A stretch of 64,000 nucleotides of DNA from JALSNL01 sp036479585 (GTDB taxonomy: Bacteria > Bacteroidota > Ignavibacteria > Ignavibacteriales > Melioribacteraceae). A model generated the notes under the pieces. The model was not told the origin of the DNA. It did no database searches and saw nothing but the letters and a program-made list of their open reading frames with translations. Position 1 is the stretch's first letter; every line of letters starts with the position of its first letter. Below, in pieces: positions 52,186 through 61,254 of this stretch. The stretch lies in contig OZ245062.1 of assembly GCA_965224785.1 (NCBI GenBank), positions 186,001-250,000 of the forward strand, in the 5' to 3' direction. The position numbers and the translations under genes were made by a program.

Positions 52186-55100
52186 TTGGAGAAATTTAAG
52201 ATTAACAAGAAAAACAATCGTATTACTTTTTCTTCTATTACACCCGCTATAGATGCTCCGGATTTGCTTAATGTTCAATTACAATCATTTGAAGAATTTT
52301 TGCAATTAAATGTTCGTCCAGATCAAAGGGAAGACAAAGGTTTAGAAGCAGTATTTCAATCAAACTTTCCCATATTTGATAATAAAGAGTTTTATAGATT
52401 AGATTATATTAGCTATAATATTGAAAAATCAAGATACTCAATACGTGAATGTGAGGAAAGAGGTCTTACTTATTCTGCACCTCTAAAAGCTAAATTAAGA
52501 CTCTCTACCAAGGATGATGAAACTGAAGAATTTGTTAATACAGTTGAACAAGATGTTTATCTAGGTAACCTTCCGTTTTTAACTGAGCGTGGTACTTTTA
52601 TGATTAATGGTGCCGAAAGAGTAATTGTTAGTCAGTTACATCGTTCGCCAGGGGTTGCTTTCTCGCAATCTGTTCATCCAAACGGTACACCAATTTATTC
52701 AGCTCGTATTATTCCTTTTAGAGGATCTTGGGTTGAATTTGCTACAGACATTAATCATGTAATGTATATCTATATTGATAGAAGAAAAAAATTCCCGGCT
52801 ACAACTTTATTACGTGCACTTGATTTTACTACTGATGAAGAAATATTAAATTTATTTGACTTAGTATCAGAAGTAAAAGTAAAAGAACTAGACGAAGATT
52901 ATATTGGAGTTTTATCCGCAGAAGATGTTATTGATTTGACTACTGGTGAAATATTTGTTGCCAAAGATGAAGAACTTACAGAAGAAATTATTGAAAATTT
53001 ACTTGAATCTGAATTAGTTGATATTAAACTAATTAACTCAGAAGCAATTCAAGATCAAGATCTTATTCTAAATACCCTTAGAAAAGATACATCTACTTCT
53101 AAGGATGAAGCACTATTTGCTATCTACCGACAACTTAGATCTGGTGAAGCTCCAGATGCTGATACTGCTAAAGCGTTAATTGACAAAATGTTTTTTAATA
53201 ATAAACGATATGATTTAGGTGAAGTTGGTCGCTTTAGAATGAATGATAAATTGGGATTAGATGTTCCTAAAGATGTAAAAGTTCTTACAGTTGAAGATAT
53301 TGTTGCCATTATGAAAAGTTTAATAAAACTTAAAATTGGTAATGTAAATGTTGATGACATTGATCATTTAGGAAACAGACGTGTTAGAACTGTTGGTGAA
53401 CAATTAGGACAACAGTATAATGTTGGTCTTGCAAGAATGTCTCGTACAATTAGAGAAAGAATGAATATGCGAGATACTGAAAACATGCAACCTCAGGATT
53501 TAGTAAATGCTAGAACAATGAGTAGTGTTATCAATGCATTCTTTGGAACAAACCAATTATCTCAATTTATGGATCAAACAAATCCAGTTTCGGAACTGAC
53601 TCATAAAAGAAGAGTTTCTGCATTAGGGCCTGGTGGTCTTACAAGAGAAAGAGCTGGTTTTGAAGTTCGTGATGTTCATCATTCTCATTATGGTCGTTTA
53701 TGTCCTATTGAGACTCCTGAAGGGCCGAATATTGGTTTGATTTCCTCATTAACAATTTACTCGCGTGTAAATAAATTTGGATTTCTTGAAACTCCGTATA
53801 GAAAAGTAAAGAATGGAAAAGTAACAAGTGAAGTTGAATACTTAAGTGCAGATCAAGAAGATCAATTTACAATTGCCCAGGCAAATGCGCCTATAGATGA
53901 AAATGGGAAGTTTGTAAACGAACGTGTGAAATGTAGAAAAAAAGGTGAGTTCCCAGTTGTAACTCCAGACCTTATCCACTATATGGATGTTGCTCCTTCG
54001 CAAATTGTTAGTGCTGGTGCGGCTCTTATTCCTTTCCTAGAGCATGATGATGCAAACCGTGCATTGATGGGATCAAACATGATGAGGCAAGCAGTTCCAT
54101 TATTAGTACCTCAAGCACCAATTGTTGGAACTGGAATGGAACATAAAGCTGCTAATGATTCTAGGTCAATTATTATTGCTGAAGATAAAGGTGTTATAGA
54201 GTATGTTGATGCAACCAAAATAATTGCTAAGTATAATGTTGATCCAACAAGTGACGAAGCATTAACTTCATTTGATGATGATAGAAGAGTGGAATATTTA
54301 CTGACTAAATTTACTGGAACAAACCAAGAAACTTGTTTTAATCAAAAACCAATTATTAAGATTGGACAAAAAATTAAAAAAGGTGACGTTCTTGCTGATG
54401 GACCTGCTATTGATAAAGGTGAATTAGCTCTTGGAAGAAATATTTCAGTTGCTTTTATGCCTTGGCGTGGATATAATTTTGAAGATGCTATTATTATAAG
54501 TGAAAGAATAGTTTCAGATGATGTTTTTACATCTATACATATTGAAGAATTTGAGTTGCAGGTTAGAGAAACAAAAAGAGGTGAAGAAGAATTAACAAGA
54601 GACATCCCAAATGTAAGTGAGGAAGCTACTAAAGACCTTGATGAAAATGGTATTATTAGAGAAGGTGCTTTAATAAAAGAAGGTGATATATTAATAGGAA
54701 AGATTACTCCTAAAGGAGAATCTGATCCAACTCCTGAAGAAAAATTATTAAAAGCTATCTTTGGTGATAAAGCAGGTGATGTAAAGGATGCATCTCTAAA
54801 AGCATCTCCTGGACTTAAGGGAATAGTTATAAAAACTAGATTGTTTAGTAGAAAAAGAAAAGATCCTGAGTCAAAGAAAATTGAAAAAAAACAAATTGAT
54901 ACTCTTGAAAAAAATGCAACTGAAGCCAAAGAAAAACACTATAGTAAATTGGTTGAAAAACTGATGCTAATTTCTACAGGACTAAGTACAACAGGGGTTA
55001 GAGATTTAGATGGTTCTCTAGTGTTAAGAGGTGGAACAACATTAAAAGATTCTACGTTCCCAGGCATAGACGATGTAACAAGATTGGATTATAATCAAGC

Positions 55101-55962
55101 TTGGTTTGCTGATGATAAGAAAAGTGAGTTAATTAAAACTCTTTTCTTAAATTATTTTTATAAACTATCTGATATCGACGAAGAATTAAAAAGAAATAAA
55201 ACTAATATTCAAAGTGGAGATGAGTTACCTCCTGGAATTGTACAACTAGCAAAAGTATATATTGCTAAAAAAAGAAAGTTATCTGTTGGGGATAAAATGG
55301 CTGGACGACATGGAAACAAAGGTGTTGTTGCTAAGATTGTTCCAATGGAGGATATGCCTTATCATGAGGACGGAACTCCAGTTGATATTATTTTAAACCC
55401 ACTCGGTGTACCATCTCGTATGAACTTAGGGCAGTTGTATGAAACAGTTTTAGGTTGGGTTGGTAGCTTGAATGGTAATAAATACGAAACTCCAATATTT
55501 GATGGAGCTAGCTATAAAGATGTTGAAAAATTACTAGAAGAAGCAAACTTACCTGAAGGTGGAAAGGCTGTTCTTTATGATGGTATGACTGGTGAAAAAT
55601 TTGATCAAAAAATTACTTGCGGTTTTATATATATGCTCAAACTAGGTCATATGATTGATGATAAACTTCATGCAAGATCAATTGGGCCGTATTCTCTAAT
55701 TACTCAACAACCTCTAGGTGGTAAAGCACAATTTGGTGGTCAGAGATTTGGAGAAATGGAAGTATGGGCGTTGGAAGGTTATGGAGCTGCCCATATACTT
55801 CAAGAAATTCTTACAGTAAAAAGTGATGATGTTATAGGTAGAGCTAAAACGTATGAAGCAATTGTTAAAGGAGAAAACTTTGGAAAACCAAACATTCCAG
55901 AATCTTTTAATGTACTTATTAAAGAGCTTCAAGGTCTTGGCCTTGATATAAAAGTAAACTAA
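52186..55962 (+). CDS. rpoB: DNA-directed RNA polymerase subunit beta
   Basis: A 1258-residue beta subunit. I start at TTG 52186 (LEKFKINKKNNRITFS) because AGAGGT lies six bases upstream and the longer frame from 52108 would translate the attenuator hairpin. Diagnostic parts are QLSQFMDQTNPVSELTHKRR (rifampicin region, with wild-type Asp, His and Ser-equivalent positions), GPGGLTRERAGFEVRDVH, IETPEGPNIGLI, GDKMAGRHGNKGV and QPLGGKAQFGGQRFGEMEVW. Length is normal for this phylum. rpoC follows after 38 bases. Confidence 0.96.
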   Translation: MEKFKINKKNNRITFSSITPAIDAPDLLNVQLQSFEEFLQLNVRPDQREDKGLEAVFQSNFPIFDNKEFYRLDYISYNIEKSRYSIRECEERGLTYSAPLKAKLRLSTKDDETEEFVNTVEQDVYLGNLPFLTERGTFMINGAERVIVSQLHRSPGVAFSQSVHPNGTPIYSARIIPFRGSWVEFATDINHVMYIYIDRRKKFPATTLLRALDFTTDEEILNLFDLVSEVKVKELDEDYIGVLSAEDVIDLTTGEIFVAKDEELTEEIIENLLESELVDIKLINSEAIQDQDLILNTLRKDTSTSKDEALFAIYRQLRSGEAPDADTAKALIDKMFFNNKRYDLGEVGRFRMNDKLGLDVPKDVKVLTVEDIVAIMKSLIKLKIGNVNVDDIDHLGNRRVRTVGEQLGQQYNVGLARMSRTIRERMNMRDTENMQPQDLVNARTMSSVINAFFGTNQLSQFMDQTNPVSELTHKRRVSALGPGGLTRERAGFEVRDVHHSHYGRLCPIETPEGPNIGLISSLTIYSRVNKFGFLETPYRKVKNGKVTSEVEYLSADQEDQFTIAQANAPIDENGKFVNERVKCRKKGEFPVVTPDLIHYMDVAPSQIVSAGAALIPFLEHDDANRALMGSNMMRQAVPLLVPQAPIVGTGMEHKAANDSRSIIIAEDKGVIEYVDATKIIAKYNVDPTSDEALTSFDDDRRVEYLLTKFTGTNQETCFNQKPIIKIGQKIKKGDVLADGPAIDKGELALGRNISVAFMPWRGYNFEDAIIISERIVSDDVFTSIHIEEFELQVRETKRGEEELTRDIPNVSEEATKDLDENGIIREGALIKEGDILIGKITPKGESDPTPEEKLLKAIFGDKAGDVKDASLKASPGLKGIVIKTRLFSRKRKDPESKKIEKKQIDTLEKNATEAKEKHYSKLVEKLMLISTGLSTTGVRDLDGSLVLRGGTTLKDSTFPGIDDVTRLDYNQAWFADDKKSELIKTLFLNYFYKLSDIDEELKRNKTNIQSGDELPPGIVQLAKVYIAKKRKLSVGDKMAGRHGNKGVVAKIVPMEDMPYHEDGTPVDIILNPLGVPSRMNLGQLYETVLGWVGSLNGNKYETPIFDGASYKDVEKLLEEANLPEGGKAVLYDGMTGEKFDQKITCGFIYMLKLGHMIDDKLHARSIGPYSLITQQPLGGKAQFGGQRFGEMEVWALEGYGAAHILQEILTVKSDDVIGRAKTYEAIVKGENFGKPNIPESFNVLIKELQGLGLDIKVN

Positions 55963-56000
55963 TTAAAACTAAATAATTTAAGTTTTAAGGAGAAAGTTTA

Positions 56001-59000
56001 ATGAGATTTAGAAATCAAGAATCAAAATTAAAAAATATTAAAAAGTTAACTGTTAGCATAGCTAGTCCAGATGCTATATTGTCACGTTCGCATGGCGAAG
56101 TTACAAAACCAGAAACAATCAATTACAGATCATTCCGTCCTGAAAAAGACGGCTTATTTTGTGAAAAGATTTTTGGTCCTGTAAAAGATTGGGAATGTGC
56201 TTGTGGTAAATATAAAGGAATTCGTTATAAAGGAATTGTTTGTGATAGATGCGGTGTTGAAGTTATTCTAAAAAGTGTTAGACGTGAGAGGATGGGGCAT
56301 ATAGAGCTTGCTGTTCCTATCGTTCATATATGGTTTTTTAAAGCACTACCTTCAAAAATTGGTAATATTGTTGGAATGAAAACTAAGGAATTAGAAAAGA
56401 TTATTTATTACGAATCTTATGTAGTTCTAAATCCAGGAATAACAGGGTTAAGTTATAAAGATCTTATTTCTGAAGATCAATATTTTGAAATTACAAATTC
56501 ACTTCCAAGTGAAAATGAAAGTTTGGAAGATGATGACCCAAATAAATTTGTGGCAAAAATTGGTGGTGATGGTGTAAGGGAATTACTGAAAGGTATTGAT
56601 ATTGAATCTACTTTTAGGACTCTTAAAGAAGGTCTAAAAACTGAAACTTCTCAACAAAGAAGAAACGATACTCTAAAGAGACTAAGAGTACTCGAAGCTT
56701 TTAGAGAACACCCTGGTAAAGTTCCTAATAAACCTGAATGGATGGTTTATGGAATAATTCCGGTTATTCCTCCTGAACTTCGTCCACTAGTTCCTTTAGA
56801 AGGTGGAAGATTTGCAACTAGTGATTTGAACGATCTTTATAGAAGAGTAATTATTAGAAATAATAGACTAAAAAGGTTAATAGATATTAAAGCACCAGAG
56901 GTTATTTTAAGAAACGAAAAAAGAATGCTTCAAGAATCTGTTGATGCTTTGTTTGATAATTCAAGAAGATCAAGTGCTGTAAGAAGTGATGGTAACAGAC
57001 CACTTAAGTCTTTAAGTGATATGTTAAAAGGTAAGCAAGGAAGATTTCGTCAAAACTTATTAGGAAAGCGTGTTGATTATTCTGGAAGATCAGTAATTGT
57101 TGTTGGTCCTGAATTAAAACTTAATGAATGTGGCTTGCCAAAAGATATGGCTGTTGAACTTTTTAAACCATTCATTATTAGAAAATTACTTGATAGAGGA
57201 TATTATAAAACTGTAAAAAGTGCAAGAAAAGCGGTTGATAGAAAAGAAGCAATAATTTGGGATATTTTAGAAAAACTAATAGTAGGTCACCCTGTTCTTC
57301 TAAATAGAGCACCAACCTTACATAGGTTAGGTATCCAAGCTTTTCAACCAAAATTAATTGATGGTAAAGCAATTCAGTTACATCCAATGGTTTGTACAGC
57401 TTTCAATGCTGATTTTGATGGTGATCAAATGGCGGTACATGTTCCATTATCGTATGAAGCTCAATTGGAGGCATCTGTATTAATGCTTGCAAGTCATAAT
57501 ATTCTTTCTCCTCAAAATGGTAGCCCTATTTTAGTTCCTACTCAAGATATTGTTTTGGGATTATATTACTTAACTAAAGTTAGACTTGGTGCTGAAGGTG
57601 AAGGAATGATTTTTGGCGATGCACAAGAAGTTATCATTGCACATGATGTAGGTACTCTAGATTTACATGCAAAAATAAAAATTAAAATAGATGGCGAGTT
57701 TATTGAAACAACTACTGGTAGAGTAATATTTAATCAAATTGTGCCAAAAGAGGTTGGCTTCTTTAATGAACTTCTTGTTAAAAAGGTTTTTAGTGCTTTT
57801 GTTTATAAAATGTTTATGGATTTAGGAAATAAAGTTACATCAGAATTCTTAGATAAATTAAAGAACTTAGGATATAAGTATGCTACAAAGTCTGGTATTT
57901 CTATTAGCTTTTCTGATATGATTGTTCCAGATGAAAAAGAATTATTGATTAAGGATTCAAATACTAAAGTTTCTGGAATTATTGATGAGCATGAGCAAGG
58001 GTTAATTACAGATGCAGAACGTTACAACAAAATAATTGATGTTTGGACACATACAACAAATGATGTTAGTAAAGCTCTAATGGAAAAAATTCATGGTGAT
58101 CAGCAAGGGTTTAATTCCTTACATATGATGGTTGATTCTGGTGCGAGAGGTTCGCAAGAACAAGTAAGACAGCTAGCTGGTATGCGTGGATTGATGATGA
58201 AACCGCAGAAAAGTTTAACTGGTCAATCTGGTGAAATTATTGAAAATCCAATTGTTGCTAATTTTAAGGAAGGACTTTCAGTTCTTGAGTACTTTATATC
58301 TACTCACGGAGCTCGTAAAGGTTTAGCTGATACAGCTCTTAAAACAGCAGATGCTGGTTACTTAACAAGAAGACTTTGTGATGTTGCACAAGATGTAATT
58401 GTTTCTGAAACTGACTGTGGAACTATTAGAGGTGTTTACGTTTCTGCAATTAAAGATATAGAAATGGAAAGAGAACCATTGGCGGAAAGAGTGACAGGTC
58501 GCACTACGCAAGAAGATATTTATGATCCGAAAACAGATGATCTTATTGTAGAAGTTGGAGAATTGATTAGTGAAGAAACAGCTGAAAAAATTGATGAAGC
58601 TAATATCGATTCAGTTTACATTAGAACAGTACTTACTTGTGAGTCTAAAAGAGGAGTATGTGCAAAATGTTATGGTAGAAATTTAACAAGTGGTCATCTC
58701 GTTAATATTGGTGAAGCTGTTGGTATTATTGCAGCTCAGTCAATTGGTGAACCTGGTACTCAGTTAACATTAAGAACTTTTCACCTTGGTGGTACTTCAT
58801 CTAGAATTGCAAGTCAATCACAAGTTGAATCTAATGTTGAAGGTATAGTTCAGTTTGATAAAATATCTTTTGTTGAAAAAGATGTATTTATAGGTAAAGC
58901 AAAAGTTGTTACAGGTAGAAGAGGAGCTATAGGTATATTTGATGAAGATAATAGACAAATTAAAAAATATAATATCCCTTATGGTGCTGAACTATTAGTA

Positions 59001-60242
59001 AACGATAAACAAGAAATTACTAAAGGACAACCGTTATATAATCATGATCCGTATAATGCTGTTATTCTAACAGATATTGGTGGGAGAGTAACATTTGTTG
59101 ATTTTATTGATAATGTTACTATACAACAAGTAGCTGATGAACAAACAGGACATGTTCAAAAAGTTGTTATTGAATCTAAGGATAAAAATCTAACTCCAAG
59201 TATTGTTATTGCAAATGAAGATGGTACTGAGAGAACTTTTAACTTACCAACAAATGCATATTTAGCTGTTGAAGAAGGTGAGAAGGTTGCTGGTGGAACG
59301 ATACTTGCAAAAATTTCTAAATCAACTTCAAAATCTAGAGATATTACAGGTGGTTTACCAAGAGTTACTGAATTGTTTGAAGCTAGAAGTCCACACGATC
59401 CTGCTGTTGTTTCTGAGATTGAAGGTGTAGTTAAATTTGGAAATAAGAAAAAAGGTTCAAGAGAAATAATTGTGGAATCTTTTGATGGTTCGTTCCAACA
59501 AGTTTACAATGTTTCTTACGGCAAGCACATCTTAGTTCAAGAAGGAGATGAAATTCCAGCAGGAGAAAAAATAACTGATGGCCCTATTGATCCTCATGAT
59601 ATTCTTAAGATCAAGGGAACAAATGCTGTTCAAGAATATTTGGTGAATGAAGTACAAGAAGTTTATAGATTGCAAGGTGTAAAAATTAATGATAAGCACA
59701 TCGAAGTTATTGTAAAACAAATGTTGCAAAAGCTTAGAGTTATGACATCAGGGGACTCTTCATTTATTGAAGAAGATTTAATTCATAGAGTAAAATTTAG
59801 AAATGAAAATGATAGATTAAAAGATTTAGTAGTTGTTGAAGATCTAGGCGAATCAGAGTTACTGATTGGAGATCTATTATCAAAACCTGAATTAAGAGAA
59901 TTAAATAACTCACTTTCAAAAAAGAATAAAACTAAAGTAAAAGCTGTAACTGCTGAACCCGCTACTTTTGGAAATGTTTTGTTAGGAATTACACAAGCTG
60001 CACTTTCAACAGAAAGTTTTATTTCAGCAGCGTCCTTCCAAGAAACAACTAAAGTTTTAACTAATGCTTCAATTGCAGCTAAAACAGATCATTTGATTGG
60101 TCTAAAAGAAAATGTTGTGATGGGACACTTAATTCCAGCAGGTACTGGTCTTAAAAAATATAAAGATTTAATACTGACGCAAGAGAAAATTGAAGAAGTG
60201 GTTCCAGAAGAAAAGGTTGAAGAAAAGAAAGAAGTTGAATAA
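56001..60242 (+). CDS. rpoC: DNA-directed RNA polymerase subunit beta'
   Basis: A 1413-residue beta' subunit, complete. The zinc ribbon has CACGKYKG and VCDRCGVEV, the catalytic loop is NADFDGDQMAVHVPL, the bridge/trigger region includes GARGSQEQVRQLAGMRG, and the second zinc site is CESKRGVCAKCYG. The C-terminus ends in a charged tail (EKIEEVVPEEKVEEKKEVE) beyond the conserved VMGHLIPAGTG. The ribosome binding site is AAGGAGAAAG. Confidence 0.97.
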   Translation: MRFRNQESKLKNIKKLTVSIASPDAILSRSHGEVTKPETINYRSFRPEKDGLFCEKIFGPVKDWECACGKYKGIRYKGIVCDRCGVEVILKSVRRERMGHIELAVPIVHIWFFKALPSKIGNIVGMKTKELEKIIYYESYVVLNPGITGLSYKDLISEDQYFEITNSLPSENESLEDDDPNKFVAKIGGDGVRELLKGIDIESTFRTLKEGLKTETSQQRRNDTLKRLRVLEAFREHPGKVPNKPEWMVYGIIPVIPPELRPLVPLEGGRFATSDLNDLYRRVIIRNNRLKRLIDIKAPEVILRNEKRMLQESVDALFDNSRRSSAVRSDGNRPLKSLSDMLKGKQGRFRQNLLGKRVDYSGRSVIVVGPELKLNECGLPKDMAVELFKPFIIRKLLDRGYYKTVKSARKAVDRKEAIIWDILEKLIVGHPVLLNRAPTLHRLGIQAFQPKLIDGKAIQLHPMVCTAFNADFDGDQMAVHVPLSYEAQLEASVLMLASHNILSPQNGSPILVPTQDIVLGLYYLTKVRLGAEGEGMIFGDAQEVIIAHDVGTLDLHAKIKIKIDGEFIETTTGRVIFNQIVPKEVGFFNELLVKKVFSAFVYKMFMDLGNKVTSEFLDKLKNLGYKYATKSGISISFSDMIVPDEKELLIKDSNTKVSGIIDEHEQGLITDAERYNKIIDVWTHTTNDVSKALMEKIHGDQQGFNSLHMMVDSGARGSQEQVRQLAGMRGLMMKPQKSLTGQSGEIIENPIVANFKEGLSVLEYFISTHGARKGLADTALKTADAGYLTRRLCDVAQDVIVSETDCGTIRGVYVSAIKDIEMEREPLAERVTGRTTQEDIYDPKTDDLIVEVGELISEETAEKIDEANIDSVYIRTVLTCESKRGVCAKCYGRNLTSGHLVNIGEAVGIIAAQSIGEPGTQLTLRTFHLGGTSSRIASQSQVESNVEGIVQFDKISFVEKDVFIGKAKVVTGRRGAIGIFDEDNRQIKKYNIPYGAELLVNDKQEITKGQPLYNHDPYNAVILTDIGGRVTFVDFIDNVTIQQVADEQTGHVQKVVIESKDKNLTPSIVIANEDGTERTFNLPTNAYLAVEEGEKVAGGTILAKISKSTSKSRDITGGLPRVTELFEARSPHDPAVVSEIEGVVKFGNKKKGSREIIVESFDGSFQQVYNVSYGKHILVQEGDEIPAGEKITDGPIDPHDILKIKGTNAVQEYLVNEVQEVYRLQGVKINDKHIEVIVKQMLQKLRVMTSGDSSFIEEDLIHRVKFRNENDRLKDLVVVEDLGESELLIGDLLSKPELRELNNSLSKKNKTKVKAVTAEPATFGNVLLGITQAALSTESFISAASFQETTKVLTNASIAAKTDHLIGLKENVVMGHLIPAGTGLKKYKDLILTQEKIEEVVPEEKVEEKKEVE

Positions 60243-60275
60243 ATAGTATTTCTTTAAAAAAAGAATAATTTATTT

Positions 60276-60315
60276 GATGTATCCCTTGTTTAATTCAAGG
60301 GATATATCTATATTT
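60276..60315 (+). terminator. Terminator after rpoC
   Basis: ATCCCTTG pairs with CAAGGGAT; the stem extends to 13 pairs with one G-U, the loop is 7 bases and TATATTTT follows. It separates the rpoBC transcript from the rpsL-rpsG-fusA-tuf (str) operon. Confidence 0.75.
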
Positions 60316-60360
60316 TGAGTCTGAATTTTTTATAAGTGATCAAAGATAATGGAGGAATAA

Positions 60361-60735
60361 TTGCCAACAATAAGTCAGTTGGTTAGAAAAGGTAGAAAGC
60401 AGATTCTTGCAAAGAATAAAGCTCCGGCTTTAAATGCTTGTCCTCAAAAGAGAGGCGTTTGTACTAGAGTATATACTACAACTCCTAAAAAACCAAATTC
60501 TGCTTTGCGAAAAGTAGCAAGGGTTAGATTGACTAATGGAAATGAAGTTACAGCATATATTCCAGGAGAAGGACATAATCTACAAGAGCATTCAATTGTT
60601 TTAATTAGAGGTGGAAGAATTAAAGATTTACCAGGTGTTCGCTACCATATAGTAAGAGGAGCTTTAGATACTAGTGGTGTAGATGAACGAAAAAAATCAA
60701 GATCAAAATATGGTACAAAGAAACCAAAATCTTAG
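60361..60735 (+). CDS. rpsL: 30S ribosomal protein S12
   Basis: A 124-residue S12. The decoding-centre loops TTPKKPNSALRKVARVRL and IKDLPGVRYHIVRG retain the lysines that are changed in streptomycin-resistant mutants, so the protein has the wild-type form. The start is TTG 60361 with GGAGG five bases upstream; the conventional N-terminus (M)PTISQLVRKGR fits this start exactly. Confidence 0.97.
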   Translation: MPTISQLVRKGRKQILAKNKAPALNACPQKRGVCTRVYTTTPKKPNSALRKVARVRLTNGNEVTAYIPGEGHNLQEHSIVLIRGGRIKDLPGVRYHIVRGALDTSGVDERKKSRSKYGTKKPKS

Positions 60736-60744
60736 TAGAAGAAT

Positions 60745-61212
60745 ATGAGAAAACATAGAGCAGAAAAAAGATATATCAAACCAGATCCTAAATTTAATGA
60801 TTTGCTGGTGGCAAAGTTTATCAACTATATAATGTGGGATGGTAAAAAAACTACTTCAAGAAAAATTGTTTATGAAAGTTTTGATATACTAGAACAAAAA
60901 ACTAAAAAACCTGCTATTGAAGTTTTTAAGAAAGCAGTTACAAATGTTCAACCATTTATTGAAGTTAGAAGCAGAAGGGTTGGTGGTGCTACGTATCAAG
61001 TGCCTGTTGAAGTAAGACCTGAACGAAGAATTGCTTTAGCGTTTAGATGGTTGAAGACTTATTCAAGAGATAGAAAAGATAAAACTATGGCTCTTCGTTT
61101 AGCTGCTGAGTTAATGGCAGCATCAAATGGAGAAGGTTCGTCAGTGAAGAAAAAAGATGATGTTCATAGAATGGCAGAAGCAAATAAAGCTTTTGCTCAT
61201 TTTAAATGGTAG
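60745..61212 (+). CDS. rpsG: 30S ribosomal protein S7
   Basis: A 155-residue S7 that nucleates the 30S head. The motif VEVRSRRVGGATYQVPVEVR is intact, as are the rRNA-binding start MRKHRAEKR and the end NKAFAHFKW. It starts 9 bases after rpsL; fusA follows after 42 bases. Confidence 0.97.
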   Translation: MRKHRAEKRYIKPDPKFNDLLVAKFINYIMWDGKKTTSRKIVYESFDILEQKTKKPAIEVFKKAVTNVQPFIEVRSRRVGGATYQVPVEVRPERRIALAFRWLKTYSRDRKDKTMALRLAAELMAASNGEGSSVKKKDDVHRMAEANKAFAHFKW

Positions 61213-61254
61213 CAGTTTTTATAAAGAGAATCTAAAGGAAGTATCTAAGATATA

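Noticed and set aside
54342..54929. A 195-codon minus-strand ORF inside rpoB
   Set aside because: It is a shadow of the conserved rpoB frame, serine- and isoleucine-rich as expected from antisense of AT-rich coding DNA, with no family resemblance.
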